Positions 50,192 through 60,383 are shown, counted from the stretch's first letter. The stretch: DNA of 64,000 bases from Enterobacter kobei (GCF_001729765.1 NZ_CP017181.1:3844001-3908000); one strand, 5' to 3'. Translations and numbers: made by a program. Notes: generated by a model from the sequence alone, not told the origin.

Positions 50192-51423
50192 ATGGTCTGA
50201 CGACGACGGATCAACTGCGCTTTGCCGTTATCAAACAGTACTTCCGGCAGCAGCGGGCGGCTGTTGTAGTTCGAGGACATCGACGCCCCGTACGCCCCGG
50301 TGTCGTGCAGCACCAGGTAATCGCCCGGCTTCACCTCTGGCAGCGCGCGGGTTTCCACTTTTCCACCTTCCTGCTGAGTGAAGACGTCCCCCGATTCACA
50401 CAGCGGGCCTGCGACAACCGTCTCGCGGCGCGGCGCATGCGTTAAATCGCGGCCATCAGCGGCCAGCGCGGTAATGTGATGATAGCTGCCGTACATCGAT
50501 GGACGCATCAGGTCGTTAAAGCCCGCGTCAATCAATACGAAGTGGCGGGAGCCCATCTCTTTGACGCTGCGTACCTGCGCCACCAGCACACCGGCTTCGG
50601 CCACCAGGAAACGACCCGGCTCAATTTCCAGCTTCACGGCATGACCGAGATGGGCGGCGATTTGGTCACGCGCGGCGCTCCACAGGCCGTAATAGTGATC
50701 GGTGTCGATCGCCTCCTCTCCTTCGCGGTAAGGAATGGAAAGCCCGCCCCCGGCGGAGATCGCCTCAAGATCCTGGCCAAAATCGACAACCTGGCGCACC
50801 ATCGCTCCGCAAACCTGCCCCAGATGGCCGTAATCCACGCCAGAGCCAATGTGCATGTGAATACCCACCAGCTTCAGGTTGTAACGCTGCAACACGTCAA
50901 GCGCGGCTGGCATGTCGGCATACCAGATGCCGTGCTTGCTGTTTTCGCCGCCGGTGTTCGTTTTTTGGCTATGACCGTGACCGAAACCCGGATTCACACG
51001 CAGCCAGACGCGATGACCTGGTGAAACCTGACCCAGCTGCTCCAGCATATCCACCGAACCGGCATTTACCGGCACCTGCAGTTCATGCACGCGCGCCAGC
51101 GTGGCGTCGTCAATCAGATCCGCAGTAAAGACAATCGCGTCTGGATCGGTTTTCGGATCAAATCCGGCCGCCAGCGCACGTTCGATTTCACCCAGCGAGA
51201 CAGAGTCAACCTTGACCCCCTGCTCACGCATCAGGCGCAGGATGTGAATATTTGAGCAGGCCTTCTGGGCAAAACGCACCACGTCAAACTGATGCAGGGC
51301 CGCGATCTTCTCGCGAACGATCTGCGCGTCGTAGACCCATACCGGGCAACCAAACTCGGCGGGCAGGCGCAGCAGATTTTCGGCATTTAAATCGGTATCA
51401 GTTTGATTGAGCGGGCGTGGCAT
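50161..51423 (-). CDS. lysA: Diaminopimelate decarboxylase LysA
   Basis: PLP enzyme that decarboxylates meso-diaminopimelate to lysine, the last step of the pathway. Its 420 residues contain the PLP lysine in RFAQKACSNIHILRLM (about 50-65), the phosphate-binding GGGLSIPYREGE, HIGSGVDYGHL, and the substrate-binding CESGDVFTQQEGG (about 340). It is divergent from its activator lysR. Confidence 0.97.
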   Translation of the reverse strand: MPRPLNQTDTDLNAENLLRLPAEFGCPVWVYDAQIVREKIAALHQFDVVRFAQKACSNIHILRLMREQGVKVDSVSLGEIERALAAGFDPKTDPDAIVFTADLIDDATLARVHELQVPVNAGSVDMLEQLGQVSPGHRVWLRVNPGFGHGHSQKTNTGGENSKHGIWYADMPAALDVLQRYNLKLVGIHMHIGSGVDYGHLGQVCGAMVRQVVDFGQDLEAISAGGGLSIPYREGEEAIDTDHYYGLWSAARDQIAAHLGHAVKLEIEPGRFLVAEAGVLVAQVRSVKEMGSRHFVLIDAGFNDLMRPSMYGSYHHITALAADGRDLTHAPRRETVVAGPLCESGDVFTQQEGGKVETRALPEVKPGDYLVLHDTGAYGASMSSNYNSRPLLPEVLFDNGKAQLIRRRQTIQELLALELI

Positions 51424-51545
51424 GGTCTTCTCCGGATAAATTCATTTTTCATGATTACGCCACAGCGGAAGGAGAATAAAAAATATCGTTTTATCGTGAG
51501 TCTATGCAAAAATGATATGGACAGTTCTCTGCTTTCAGGTGCCCT

Positions 51546-52472
51546 ATGCCCGCTGTGAATTTACGCCATATAGAGATTTTTCACGCTGTGATGACCACCG
51601 GCAATCTCACCGAAGCCGCGCAGATGCTGCATACGTCGCAGCCGACGGTCAGCCGCGAGCTGGCGCGCTTCGAAAAGGTACTGGAACTGAAACTGTTCGA
51701 GCGCACCCGGGGCAGACTTCACCCGACGGTGCAGGGGTTGCGCCTGTTTGAGGAAGTCCAGCGCTCCTGGTACGGGCTGGACAGAATTGTCAGTGCGGCG
51801 GAAAGTCTGCGCGAGTTTCGTCAGGGCGAGCTGTCGATTGTCTGTCTTCCGGTTTTCTCTCAGTCTTTTTTACCGACCCTGCTTCAGCCTTTTCTGGCCC
51901 GCTATCCGGAGGTCAATCTCACCATCGTGCCGCAGGAGTCCCCCCTGCTTGAAGAGTGGCTTTCAGCACAGCGTCATGATTTGGGCCTGACCGAAACGCT
52001 CTCCACGCCTGCGGGAACGGCACGCACGGAGTTACTTTCTTTAGATGAAGTGTGCGTTTTGCCCGCCGGGCACCGGCTCGCCGGTAAGACAGTGATTGCA
52101 CCAGAGGATTTCCACGGGGAGAACTACATTAGCCTGTCGCAAACCGACAGCTACCGGCAGCTGCTGGATACGCTTTTTGCTGAGCATCAGGTGAAACGGC
52201 GGATGGTAGTGGAAACGCACAGCGCGGCGTCAATATGTGCAATGGTGCGGGCGGGCGTCGGCGTCGCGGTCGTTAACCCGCTCACGGCGCTGGATTACGC
52301 CGGGAGCGATATCGTGATTCGCCCGTTTAGCCTATCCGTTCCGTTCACCGTGAGCCTGATCCGCCCGCTACACCGTCCGGCCTCCGCGCTGGTGGACGCA
52401 TTCACCGAACACTTAATGGAGCACGCCCGCCAGGTGGCGCTTCGCTTACCTGAACGGCAAAACCCATTATGA
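51546..52472 (+). CDS. lysR: Transcriptional activator LysR of lysA
   Basis: Founding member of the LysR family; it activates lysA with diaminopimelate and represses itself. It has 308 residues. The HTH is in [20 protein letters not shown] (about 19-38) and the effector domain begins near residue 90. The 122-base divergent gap to lysA should contain its operator; I did not fix a T-N11-A site. It overlaps the convergent ygeA gene by six bases. Confidence 0.96.
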   Translation: MPAVNLRHIEIFHAVMTTGNLTEAAQMLHTSQPTVSRELARFEKVLELKLFERTRGRLHPTVQGLRLFEEVQRSWYGLDRIVSAAESLREFRQGELSIVCLPVFSQSFLPTLLQPFLARYPEVNLTIVPQESPLLEEWLSAQRHDLGLTETLSTPAGTARTELLSLDEVCVLPAGHRLAGKTVIAPEDFHGENYISLSQTDSYRQLLDTLFAEHQVKRRMVVETHSAASICAMVRAGVGVAVVNPLTALDYAGSDIVIRPFSLSVPFTVSLIRPLHRPASALVDAFTEHLMEHARQVALRLPERQNPL

Positions 52473-53159
52473 GAGCATAAACTCCACGGCATCGGCAGCG
52501 TGAATGGCGGCGGTATCAAAGACCGGGACCGGGCTTCGCTCTGCAGGCACCAGCAGGCCGATCTCCGTGCAGCCGAAGATCACCCCTTCAGCCCCCTGCT
52601 GCGCCAGCTTTTCAATCACGCTGACGTAATACGCCCGGGAAGGCTCGCTGAAGGTACCCAGGCACAGTTCTTCGAAGATAATCTGATTGAGGCGTGCCCG
52701 GTCTTTCTCATCCGGTATCAGGCTTTCGATGCCGAACTCGCTGTGCACACGCCCGCGATAGAAATCCTGCTCCATGGTGTAGCGCGTGCCGAGCAATGCC
52801 ACGCGCGACATCCCCGACGAGCGAATCGCACGTCCTGTGGCATCGGCGATGTGCAGGAATGGCAGCGAACAGCGTGCTTCAATGTGCGATGCAACTTTGT
52901 GCATCGTATTGGTACACAGCAGAATGCCCTGCGCCCCCGCACGCTCCAGCCCCAGCGCGGCATCCGCCAGTATTTCACCGGCTTTATCCCACTCTCCGCT
53001 CGACTGACAGGCTTCAATTTCATGGAAATCAACGCTGTGCAGCAGCAGACTCGCAGAATGCAGTCCGCCCAGACGCTGCTTTACCCCTTCGTTAATCAGG
53101 CGGTAATAAGGGATTGTCGATTCCCAGCTCATCCCACCTATCAGGCCGATCGTTTTCAT
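52467..53159 (-). CDS. ygeA: Broad-specificity amino acid racemase YgeA
   Basis: PLP-independent racemase of the Asp/Glu/hydantoin racemase family; E. coli YgeA prefers homoserine and can act on diaminopimelate-related amino acids. The 230 residues contain [13 protein letters not shown] (about 8-20) and two catalytic cysteines in [10 protein letters not shown] (about 82-91) and [12 protein letters not shown] (about 195-206). Its place beside lysA/lysR fits a link to diaminopimelate or lysine metabolism. Confidence 0.95.
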   Translation of the reverse strand: MKTIGLIGGMSWESTIPYYRLINEGVKQRLGGLHSASLLLHSVDFHEIEACQSSGEWDKAGEILADAALGLERAGAQGILLCTNTMHKVASHIEARCSLPFLHIADATGRAIRSSGMSRVALLGTRYTMEQDFYRGRVHSEFGIESLIPDEKDRARLNQIIFEELCLGTFSEPSRAYYVSVIEKLAQQGAEGVIFGCTEIGLLVPAERSPVPVFDTAAIHAADAVEFMLS

Positions 53160-53206
53160 TATCTCTCCTTATCTCTGGTATCTCTTTTAACACAACCGAC
53201 GCCCAT

Positions 53207-53235
53207 AAAAAAAGCGCTGTATTCAGCGCCTTTTT
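53207..53235 (-). terminator. Terminator of the fepE-like gene
   Basis: GCGCTG and CAGCGC flank TATT, with seven A residues on the left (a U run on the minus strand) and five T residues on the right. It lies 12 bases beyond the fepE stop. Confidence 0.85.
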
Positions 53236-53246
53236 AAACCCTGCGT

Positions 53247-54371
53247 TTATTGTGTCAACGGCTCTGACAGCGGATGACGGGAGAGCATCGCTTCACGCAG
53301 CAACACGCTACCGCAGGCAAAGAGCCCGCCCAGGAGTGCCGCCAGAATTACAATCAGAGGTTTGCCCGGACCGTCTTTTTTCACCGGCAAAGACGGAGAA
53401 AGCTGATACCTGAAGGGTTCAAGCTTAACGTCTGCAAAGGAGAGATTTTTCAGCTGCGCCAGATAGTATTCCCGGTTCTGGAAGTCCGCGTTCAGCTCCG
53501 TCACATCTTTGAGATTTTTTTCAATCTGCAGCTTTTGCGCGATTCCGTCAGCACCGAGCGCAACGGAGTAATCCGGGTCATCTTTTACCGCCTGCCCGCT
53601 GCTGTAGACTGGCTTCTTAATGCCCGCAGCATTTGCCACTTCCAGCGAATAATTCAGCCGCTGCAGGTTAGTATTGTGAATATTGGTCAGACGCACACGG
53701 TCGAGCTTAAGCTGCTGCTCTACCTCATTCGTCCTGAGGGCGATCTGGTTACGGATATTTTGCACCGTCTCTTTTTCAACAACCGCCGCGATATAATTGA
53801 TATACCCCTCCAGTACGGTTTGCGCATCACTGGCTTTCGGTGCCGTGAAGCTCAGAGTCCAGGAGACATAAGGCACTTTATCCGCATCTTTTACCTGTGC
53901 GTCATTCACCGCTTTCATTCTTTCCGCAATATTGACGACCGCACGGTGCAGTTCAAGCGCGTCAACCTCAACCTCTTCAAGCTGTGACATGACGTAAGGG
54001 GAAGAGGTCAAATACTCTTTGAGCAATGACTGCGACTGGAATTTTTTGATAAACAGGTCAAAGATTTCCGAACGTGTCACCTGCGCCTTCACGTCAAGAA
54101 CCTGCAGCGCAACCATCATCTGGCGCAGCGGGTTCCACTGCGTCTGCTCTGCCGGGGTGATCACCGCTTTACTGGTCCATTTTTGCGGCAACAGAAACGC
54201 AATAGCCAGGCCTGCCAGCGCAAAGATAAAGACGATGGTGACGATGCGTTTTTTCGCGGCCAGCAGAACATCTAACAGACCCAGAAGGTCGATCTCTTTT
54301 GGAGAGATTGCGGGGGTAGCATATGAAGGAAAATCGAGATCCGTATTTTTTTTGAAATCCATTGCTGACAT
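53247..54371 (-). CDS. fepE: FepE/Wzz-type polysaccharide chain-length regulator
   Basis: Polysaccharide co-polymerase of 374 residues. One N-terminal membrane helix (about 38-60, IVTIVFIFALAGLAIAFLLP) is followed by a long coiled-coil-rich periplasmic domain and a second helix near 338-358. The C-terminal pattern YQLSPSLPVKKDGPGKPLIV includes the Pro-rich Wzz signature. It matches E. coli FepE closely (AGIKKPVYSSGQAVKDDPDY), the type that sets very long O-antigen chains. It lies between ygeA and araE, away from any O-antigen locus. The start could also be the ATG at 54362. Confidence 0.9.
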   Translation of the reverse strand: MSAMDFKKNTDLDFPSYATPAISPKEIDLLGLLDVLLAAKKRIVTIVFIFALAGLAIAFLLPQKWTSKAVITPAEQTQWNPLRQMMVALQVLDVKAQVTRSEIFDLFIKKFQSQSLLKEYLTSSPYVMSQLEEVEVDALELHRAVVNIAERMKAVNDAQVKDADKVPYVSWTLSFTAPKASDAQTVLEGYINYIAAVVEKETVQNIRNQIALRTNEVEQQLKLDRVRLTNIHNTNLQRLNYSLEVANAAGIKKPVYSSGQAVKDDPDYSVALGADGIAQKLQIEKNLKDVTELNADFQNREYYLAQLKNLSFADVKLEPFRYQLSPSLPVKKDGPGKPLIVILAALLGGLFACGSVLLREAMLSRHPLSEPLTQ

Positions 54372-54542
54372 AGCCGTTCTTCTATTGCGATTGCAGTAAA
54401 GTTCTGCCTGGTGAGTTCAGTTTTCAGATAATACTAGGAAATGAGAATAATCTGAACGCAAGAATCGGCTATGTGTGCGCTTGCTATCAAAGTTGGTAGT
54501 TATTTACAACATGGCTCTTGTTAAACATCGATCTAGAAAAAA

Positions 54543-54569
54543 GCCGGGTGGCGCTAGCGCTTACCCGGC
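54543..54569. repeat. REP-like element upstream of fepE / downstream of araE
   Basis: GCCGGGTGGCGCTAGCGCTT followed by ACCCGGC forms a REP-type palindrome. A second G+C-rich stretch, GGCCCAGTAAACGTAGGGCC, follows at about 54588-54607 as a possible partner. Confidence 0.75.
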
Positions 54570-54620
54570 GTACATTTTGCCCACGCAGGCCCAGTAAACG
54601 TAGGGCCCCCGGTATTCACA

Positions 54621-56036
54621 TTACACGCCGATATTACGCAGTTTTTCCCCGGCCATCAGTTTGCGTTCAATATGTTCCAGCGTCACACCTTTGGTTTCCG
54701 GAATCAGCCAGAAGGTCACGCCAATAAACGCCACGTTCAGCACCGTGTAGAGCCAGAAGGTTCCCGCAGCGCCAATGGCATCCAGCAGCGTCAGGAAGGT
54801 CGCACCAATGATCATGTTCGACACCCAGTTGGTGGTGGTGGAACAGGTGATCCCAAAGTCACGGCATTTGAGCGGCTGAATTTCGGAGCACAGGATCCAC
54901 ACCACTGGTGCGGCGCTCATCGCGTAACCGGCAATACACATCATGGTCATCCCGACAGAAAGCCAGGAAAGACCGCTTGAGGCCGTGCCGTTATCAAACT
55001 GCATCAGGCAGTAGCCTAGGATCAGCGTACCGAGAGCCATCACGCTAAAGCCAATTTTCAGCGCCGGTTTACGCCCGGCTTTATCGACGGTGAATACCGC
55101 AATAAAGGTGGCGAACATAAAGGTGAGCCCCACCACCAGCGTGGCAATCATCTGCTGCTCAGTGGTGGTAAAACCGGCCATTTTGAAGATGCGTGGCGCG
55201 TAGTACATGATGATGTTCATCCCGGTGAACTGCTGCATCGCCTGCAGCAACATGCCGAGGAACACCGCGCGGCGCACGTTGCGGTTGATCTTAAACAGCG
55301 CCCAGCCCCCCTGTTTCAGCTTCAGGCTTTCGCGGATTTCGTTCAGCTCTTCACGCGCTTTTTCAGAAGTATCGCGCAGCATCCGCAGCACCTCTTCCGC
55401 CTCGACGTGACGCCCTTTTTGCGCCAGCCAGCGCGGGCTATTGGGCAGGAAGATCACTAGTACAATCAGCACCACCGCAGGCAGCGCCAGCACGCCGAGC
55501 ATGGCGCGCCAGTTGCCGCTGTAGCTGAAGTACGTATCGGACAGGAACGCCAGCACGATGCCCAGCGTCACCATCAGCTGATACATACTGATCATCTTGC
55601 CGCGCACATTCTCACTTGCCATCTCAGAGAGATAAAGCGGTGCCGTGTAGGAGGCGATCCCCACTGCCACGCCGAGCAGCACGCGGGAAAGCAGCAGCAC
55701 CTCTACGTTGGTCGCAAATGCAGAGCCAATCGACCCCGCAACAAACAGGACGGCGCCGGCCATCAGGCTGTATTTACGCCCGAGGCGGAACGAAAGCCAG
55801 CCGTTAAACAGCGCACCGATAGCCGCACCAAGCATCATGCTGCTCACCACCCACTCCTGCAGGCGATTACTCAACGTAAAATGATCGGTAATGAACGGCA
55901 GCGCCCCGGCGATGACGCCGATATCCAGGCCAAACAGCAAACCTGCTACAGCAGCCGCAATGGAGACAAACTGGTTCATGCGTCGGGTATCGCGCAGCGC
56001 AGCGGGCATCAGGGTAGAGTCATTGATAGATGTCAT
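54621..56036 (-). CDS. araE: L-arabinose:H+ symporter AraE
   Basis: Low-affinity arabinose importer of the MFS sugar porter family. It has 471 residues and twelve helices. Sugar porter motifs are present: [17 protein letters not shown] after helix 2 (about 78-94), [16 protein letters not shown] after helix 6 (about 205-220), and [12 protein letters not shown] at the C-terminal end. Its control region upstream looks like that of araBAD (see the regulatory entry). Confidence 0.96.
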   Translation of the reverse strand: MTSINDSTLMPAALRDTRRMNQFVSIAAAVAGLLFGLDIGVIAGALPFITDHFTLSNRLQEWVVSSMMLGAAIGALFNGWLSFRLGRKYSLMAGAVLFVAGSIGSAFATNVEVLLLSRVLLGVAVGIASYTAPLYLSEMASENVRGKMISMYQLMVTLGIVLAFLSDTYFSYSGNWRAMLGVLALPAVVLIVLVIFLPNSPRWLAQKGRHVEAEEVLRMLRDTSEKAREELNEIRESLKLKQGGWALFKINRNVRRAVFLGMLLQAMQQFTGMNIIMYYAPRIFKMAGFTTTEQQMIATLVVGLTFMFATFIAVFTVDKAGRKPALKIGFSVMALGTLILGYCLMQFDNGTASSGLSWLSVGMTMMCIAGYAMSAAPVVWILCSEIQPLKCRDFGITCSTTTNWVSNMIIGATFLTLLDAIGAAGTFWLYTVLNVAFIGVTFWLIPETKGVTLEHIERKLMAGEKLRNIGV

Positions 56037-56072
56037 ATTTTTCCTGCCTCAACAGCAAAATTTGTTAAGTGA

Positions 56073-56164
56073 AATTACGAGAAAGCGCGGAAAAGTGTCA
56101 GGCTGGAATTCGCGAAGATATGGATGATTTCGCTATGGCATAGCGATCTGTGATGGACATTACA
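56073..56164 (-). promoter_or_regulatory. araE promoter with AraC I1-I2 half-sites and CRP site
   Basis: Read on the minus strand, a CRP site TGTAA-N6-TCACA (56164-56149) comes first. Next is an AraC half-site TAGCGAAATCATCCATA (56135-56119; compare araI1 TAGCATTTTTATCCATA). A second half-site CGCGAATTCCAGCCTGA (56114-56098) begins exactly 21 bases later and overlaps the -35 CTGACA (56101-56096). The -10 TAATTT (56078-56073) is at 17-base spacing. This is the araBAD architecture. The rest of the 312-base gap, 56165-56300, holds nothing I can assign. Confidence 0.75.
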
Positions 56165-56302
56165 ATTTCAACTAATCCTGAATAATCACAATATTTTACT
56201 AATCCGTTAATTTTTAAGGAATAAAAGTGTGATAGCGGTCATTTATCATTTTTCGGTATGGATTTTTCGTGTTTATCGATATGGATTTTGACAATTTTTA
56301 AG

Positions 56303-56332
56303 CAAAAAAAACCTCCGCTGAAGCGCAGAGGT
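56303..56332 (-). terminator. Terminator of kduI-kduD
   Basis: On the minus strand ACCUCUGC pairs with GCGGAGGU (one G:U) over GCUUCA, followed by eight U residues. Confidence 0.9.
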
Positions 56333-56348
56333 TTTGTCAGAAGCGACG

Positions 56349-57110
56349 TTATCGTGCCAGCCAGCCGCCATCCACCGCAATGGTATAACCATTGATGTAG
56401 TCCGAGGCTGAGGAGGCCAGAAACACAACCGGCCCCATCAGGTCACTCGGCAGACCCCAGCGCCCGGCCGGGATACGCTCCAGAATGGCCGCACTGCGTT
56501 CTTCGTCCGCCCGCAGCTGCTGGGTGTTATTGGTGGCCATGTAGCCCGGGGCAATCGCGTTGACGTTGATATTGTGCTGCGCCCACTCGTTCGCCAGCAG
56601 ACGGGTCACGCCCATCACCGCGCTTTTTGACGCCGTATAAGACGGCACGCGGATGCCGCCCTGGAAGGAGAGCATCGAGGCGATGTTAATGATCTTGCCG
56701 CCTTTTCCCTGCGCGATGAAGTGCTTTGCCGCCGCCTGAGACATAAAGAATACGCTCTTAATATTCAGGTTCATGACGTCGTCCCAGTCAGTCTCGCTGA
56801 AATTAATCGCGTCTTCACGACGGATCAGACCCGCGTTGTTGACCAGAATATCAATATGGCCCCATTCCGCCACCGCGCGCTCAAGCAGTTGCGGAATGCC
56901 GTCAATTTTACGCAGGTCGGCGGTCAGGCTAAGAAAACGACGCCCCAGCGCAGTCACGCGCTCAATCGTTTCTGTGGGTTCAACGATATTAATCCCGACG
57001 ATGTCACAACCCGCTTCCGCCAGACCTAACGCCATCCCCTGACCCAGGCCGGTGTCGCAACCGGAAACCACCGCCACTTTGCCCTGCAGAGAAAATGCAT
57101 CCAGAATCAT
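56349..57110 (-). CDS. kduD: 2-dehydro-3-deoxy-D-gluconate 5-dehydrogenase KduD
   Basis: Short-chain dehydrogenase of 253 residues that reduces 2,5-diketo-3-deoxygluconate to KDG on the pectin/uronate breakdown route. The cofactor loop is VSGCDTGLGQGMALGLAEAG (about 15-34), NNAG is in ILVNNAGLIRR, and the catalytic Tyr-Lys pair is in VPSYTASKSAVMGV (about 154-167). It follows kduI by 62 bases and shares its terminator. Confidence 0.95.
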   Translation of the reverse strand: MILDAFSLQGKVAVVSGCDTGLGQGMALGLAEAGCDIVGINIVEPTETIERVTALGRRFLSLTADLRKIDGIPQLLERAVAEWGHIDILVNNAGLIRREDAINFSETDWDDVMNLNIKSVFFMSQAAAKHFIAQGKGGKIINIASMLSFQGGIRVPSYTASKSAVMGVTRLLANEWAQHNINVNAIAPGYMATNNTQQLRADEERSAAILERIPAGRWGLPSDLMGPVVFLASSASDYINGYTIAVDGGWLAR

Positions 57111-57172
57111 GTTAGTTCCTTACTCTTCAGCGCCTGTCACCAACAGGCAGATAGATACTTAACTGCCCGCGA

Positions 57173-58009
57173 CTAGCGCAGATCCTTAACAGCAACGTGG
57201 TCCATGTCATCGAAGACCTGGTTTTCGCCGACCATACCCCAGATGAAGGTATAGGCTTTGGTCCCTACGCCAGAGTGAATAGACCAGCTTGGTGAAATCA
57301 CCGCCTGCTCGTTATGCATGACGATATGGCGCGTCTCCTGCGGCTGCCCCATCATGTGGAACACGCAGGCATCGTCGTCCATGTTGAAGTAGAAGTAGAC
57401 TTCCATGCGGCGTTCATGGGTATGGCACGGCATGGTATTCCACAGGTTGCCCGGAGCCAGTTCAGTCAGCCCCATGCTGAGCTGGCAGGTTTCCAGCACA
57501 TCCGGAACGAAATATTTATTGATGGTGCGACGGTTACTGGTGAGGTTATCGCCCAGCGTTACGGGCGCTGCGTCCTCAGGCGTCACTTTTTTGGTCGGAT
57601 ATGAGGTATGCGCAGGGGCGCAGTTGTAGTAAAACTTCGCGGGCTTACCGCCGTCGATGCTGGCAAAGACCACCTCTTTCGCCCCTTTACCGACGTACAG
57701 CGCATCGCGGTGACCAATCTCGAAGCACTGGCCGTCCACGGTAATCGTGCCCGGCCCGCCGATATTAATCACCCCCAGCTCACGACGCTCCAGAAAATAG
57801 CTCACGCCCAGCTGTTTACCCACTTCCCCGCCCACGGAGACGGTTTTTGCCACCGGCATAATGCCGCCGACAATAATGCGGTCGATATGGCTGTAGACCA
57901 TGGTGTACTTGTCGGCCTCGAACACCTGCTCAACTAAAAACTCACTGCGCAGCCCCTGCGTGTCCAGCGTTTTGGCGTGCGCACTGTGAATGCTTTGTCT
58001 GACGTCCAC
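57173..58009 (-). CDS. kduI: 4-deoxy-L-threo-5-hexosulose-uronate ketol-isomerase KduI
   Basis: Zinc-dependent cupin isomerase of 278 residues that turns the unsaturated galacturonate product into 2,5-diketo-3-deoxygluconate for KduD. Metal ligands are expected from [16 protein letters not shown] (about 193-208) and [15 protein letters not shown] (about 240-254). The start is GTG at 58009, where [20 protein letters not shown] fits E. coli. Possible KdgR boxes lie upstream. Confidence 0.96.
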   Translation of the reverse strand: MDVRQSIHSAHAKTLDTQGLRSEFLVEQVFEADKYTMVYSHIDRIIVGGIMPVAKTVSVGGEVGKQLGVSYFLERRELGVINIGGPGTITVDGQCFEIGHRDALYVGKGAKEVVFASIDGGKPAKFYYNCAPAHTSYPTKKVTPEDAAPVTLGDNLTSNRRTINKYFVPDVLETCQLSMGLTELAPGNLWNTMPCHTHERRMEVYFYFNMDDDACVFHMMGQPQETRHIVMHNEQAVISPSWSIHSGVGTKAYTFIWGMVGENQVFDDMDHVAVKDLR

Positions 58010-58050
58010 GGTAACCTCCAGATGTGGTCATGCCCAAAAGAAGAAAATAA

Positions 58051-58137
58051 ACGAAACAACGTTCCGTTTTCATGATGAACACATACTATCGGCATAAAAT
58101 AGGCTTTTCAATTAAATTCAAAACAACGTTTCATTTT
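58051..58137 (-). promoter_or_regulatory. Two KdgR-like operators of kduI
   Basis: ACGAAACAACGTTCCGT (58051-58067) and TCAAAACAACGTTTCATTT (58119-58137) both show the GAAAC-N3-GTTTC-like dyad of KdgR boxes. They lie 42-128 bases upstream of the kduI start. KdgR control of kduID is known in enterobacteria; the exact boxes here are my inference. Confidence 0.6.
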
Positions 58138-58203
58138 TTATTTTGTTTATAACGAAAATGACACCCGGATCACGGTTAAGAGGTATGGGAATGAAGGGAG
58201 GAT

Positions 58204-58228
58204 AAAAAAAACCTCCCGGAGGAGGTTT
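58204..58228 (-). terminator. Terminator of yqeF
   Basis: ACCTCC and GGAGGT form a stem over CGGA, with eight A residues on the left that give a U run for the minus-strand transcript ending yqeF. Confidence 0.9.
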
Positions 58229-58244
58229 CATTAATCAGGAAAGA

Positions 58245-59423
58245 TTAGCGTTCGATGGCCAGCGCCACCCCTTGCCCGCCGCCTATACAGAGCGTTGCTA
58301 TCCCTTTGCGGGCATTGCGTTTTTTCATTTCGTGGACCAGTGAAACCAGTATCCGGCAACCGGACGCCCCGATAGGGTGACCCAGCGCAATGGCTCCACC
58401 GTTTACGTTGACCCGCAGCGGATCCCACTCCAGCATTTTGCCGACCGAGATCGCCTGCGCGGCAAACGCTTCGTTCACTTCAATCAGATCCACATCGGAG
58501 AGTTGCCACCCTGCGCGATCCAGACAGCGACGGGTAGCGTAGACGGGTGCGATCCCCATCAGTGCCGGATCAACACCCACGCTGGCAAACGCCTTGATAC
58601 GGGCCAGGACAGGGAGATCCAGCTCCAGGGCTTTGCTTTCACTCATCATCATAACGGCTGCGGCGCCGTCGTTAATGGAAGAGGCATTGCCCGCCGTGAC
58701 CGAGCCCTGGGTTTCAAACGCAGGATTGAGTCTTGCCAGGCCTTCAGCACTGGCGTCAGTGCGCGGCTGTTCGTCAGTATCCACGACAACCACCTCGCCG
58801 TTCTGACGCTGCGTGCTGACCGGGACAATCTCGTCGCGAAAACGACCAGAATCAATCGCAGCACGCGCCTTTTGCTGGGAACTGAGCGCGTAAGCATCCT
58901 GCAATTCACGGCTGATACCGTACTCGCGCGCCAGGTTTTCCGCCGTCACGCCCATATGATAGTCATTGAACGCATCCCACAGCCCGTCATGCACCAGGCT
59001 GTCGAGCAACTGACTGTTACCTAACTGCGCGCCGGTACGACTGTCGGTGAGAACGTGCGGCGCACGGCTCATATTCTCTTGTCCGCCAGCAATAACCACA
59101 TCCGCTTCACCGCATTGAATGGCTTGCGTAGCGAGATGAAGCGCTTTGAGTCCTGAACCACAGACGTCGTTGATGGTGATGGCGGATACGGTGTTGGGCA
59201 GACCGCCTTTCAGGGCCGCCTGGCGCGCAGGGTTTTGCCCGGCTCCGGCAGTGAGAACCTGCCCCAGGATCACCTCATCAATTTCGTGTGCGGCGACCCC
59301 GCTACGTTCCACCAGCGCTTTGACCACCACGCTGCCCAGGTCAACCGCCGAGTGACGCGCGAGCGCTCCCTGAAAACAGCCGATAGCTGTACGCAACGCA
59401 CCCACTATGACGACATCTTTCAT
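58245..59423 (-). CDS. yqeF: Acetyl-CoA C-acetyltransferase YqeF
   Basis: Biosynthetic-type thiolase of 392 residues. The nucleophilic cysteine is in INDVCGSGLKALHLATQ (about 84-100), the catalytic His in GGAIALGHPIGASGCR (about 341-356) and the second Cys in TLCIGGGQGVAL near the C terminus. The ATG at 59423 (MKDVVIVGALRTAIG) is chosen, as in E. coli. The physiological pathway is not established; AtoB is the better known paralogue. Confidence 0.95.
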   Translation of the reverse strand: MKDVVIVGALRTAIGCFQGALARHSAVDLGSVVVKALVERSGVAAHEIDEVILGQVLTAGAGQNPARQAALKGGLPNTVSAITINDVCGSGLKALHLATQAIQCGEADVVIAGGQENMSRAPHVLTDSRTGAQLGNSQLLDSLVHDGLWDAFNDYHMGVTAENLAREYGISRELQDAYALSSQQKARAAIDSGRFRDEIVPVSTQRQNGEVVVVDTDEQPRTDASAEGLARLNPAFETQGSVTAGNASSINDGAAAVMMMSESKALELDLPVLARIKAFASVGVDPALMGIAPVYATRRCLDRAGWQLSDVDLIEVNEAFAAQAISVGKMLEWDPLRVNVNGGAIALGHPIGASGCRILVSLVHEMKKRNARKGIATLCIGGGQGVALAIER

Positions 59424-59516
59424 CACGACCTCTGTGTTAAATGACATGACGATAGTAGAGGATTGTTACTGGCAATTATCTTAATTGTTTAAAAATAGTG
59501 AGTTTAATCACAAGGA

Positions 59517-60383
59517 TTAACGGACATCCTGCAGATACTGCCGCAGCCAGCTTCCGGCAACGCCGGGAGGGGATCGTTTATTCCACAGCAGATCGATGCC
59601 GATCGCCCTTGGCCAGCCAGGCACATTGAGCTGAACAAGGGATTTCGCGGCGGCAAATTCATCCACCAGCGCGCACGGCAACACGCACCAGCCGAATCCC
59701 TGCACTGCCATACTCAAGAGTAACAGGTAATTCGGTGCTGACCAGACGGGTCCTCGCGCAATTTCAGCCTCGCGTTCCAGATAGGTGCTAAGCCGCAGTT
59801 CGCGCCAGCCGTGCAGCTCGTCACTCTGCACTTCGGCTTGGCCCGCCAGGGGATGCGTGGTCGCAACATAAATTGCCATACGGGTCTGCATCGGCAGGCG
59901 GGTAACGCCAATGTCGGTGGGGTAACTGTCCCGCGCTTCCGTCAGCCCCACCTGCGCTCGCGCCTTTTGCAGCAGATCGATCACATCCTCTTCCTCGCCA
60001 ATCAGACATTCGAACGCCGTATGGGGAAAGCGAGCGTCAAACTGCTTCATCATCTCTTCCAGCACGTCCGGGTTCAGGGTATCGGAAAGGACAAATGTCA
60101 GACGCGCCTCCGTTTGTGCCGTTAGCGACACCGCCAGTTCATCCAGCCGCGTGCTGGCGGCAAGGATGGCCTGCACATAACCCAACACCTGTTCACCCTG
60201 AGCCGTTAACACCGGCTGACGCGCCGAGCGGTCAAACAGCTCAAAACCGAGATCGGCTTCAAGATGGGCAATGGAGGTGCTGATCGTCGACTGACTTTTA
60301 CGCAGCCGGCGTGCGGCGGCAGAGAAAGAGCCAGCCGCAACGGCCTCAACAAACGCGGTAAGGGCTTCAGGTGAATAGCGCAT
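59517..60383 (-). CDS. LysR-family regulator divergent from the PACE efflux gene
   Basis: Regulator of 288 residues with an N-terminal winged HTH (SFSAAARRLRKSQSTISTSI, about 19-38) and a LysR substrate-binding domain from about residue 90. It is divergent from the efflux gene at 60488 with 104 bases between them, the usual arrangement of a LysR activator and its target; AceR and AceI of Acinetobacter are a known parallel. The effector is unknown. It is not at this place in E. coli K-12, as I recall. Confidence 0.9.
   Translation of the reverse strand: MRYSPEALTAFVEAVAAGSFSAAARRLRKSQSTISTSIAHLEADLGFELFDRSARQPVLTAQGEQVLGYVQAILAASTRLDELAVSLTAQTEARLTFVLSDTLNPDVLEEMMKQFDARFPHTAFECLIGEEEDVIDLLQKARAQVGLTEARDSYPTDIGVTRLPMQTRMAIYVATTHPLAGQAEVQSDELHGWRELRLSTYLEREAEIARGPVWSAPNYLLLLSMAVQGFGWCVLPCALVDEFAAAKSLVQLNVPGWPRAIGIDLLWNKRSPPGVAGSWLRQYLQDVR

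Noticed and set aside
56257-56292. Direct repeat TATGGATTTT at 56257 and 56280 as an AraC site
   Set aside because: The spacing is 23 rather than 21 bases and the positions are about 190-215 bases upstream of the likely araE start. The pair at 56098-56135 fits far better.
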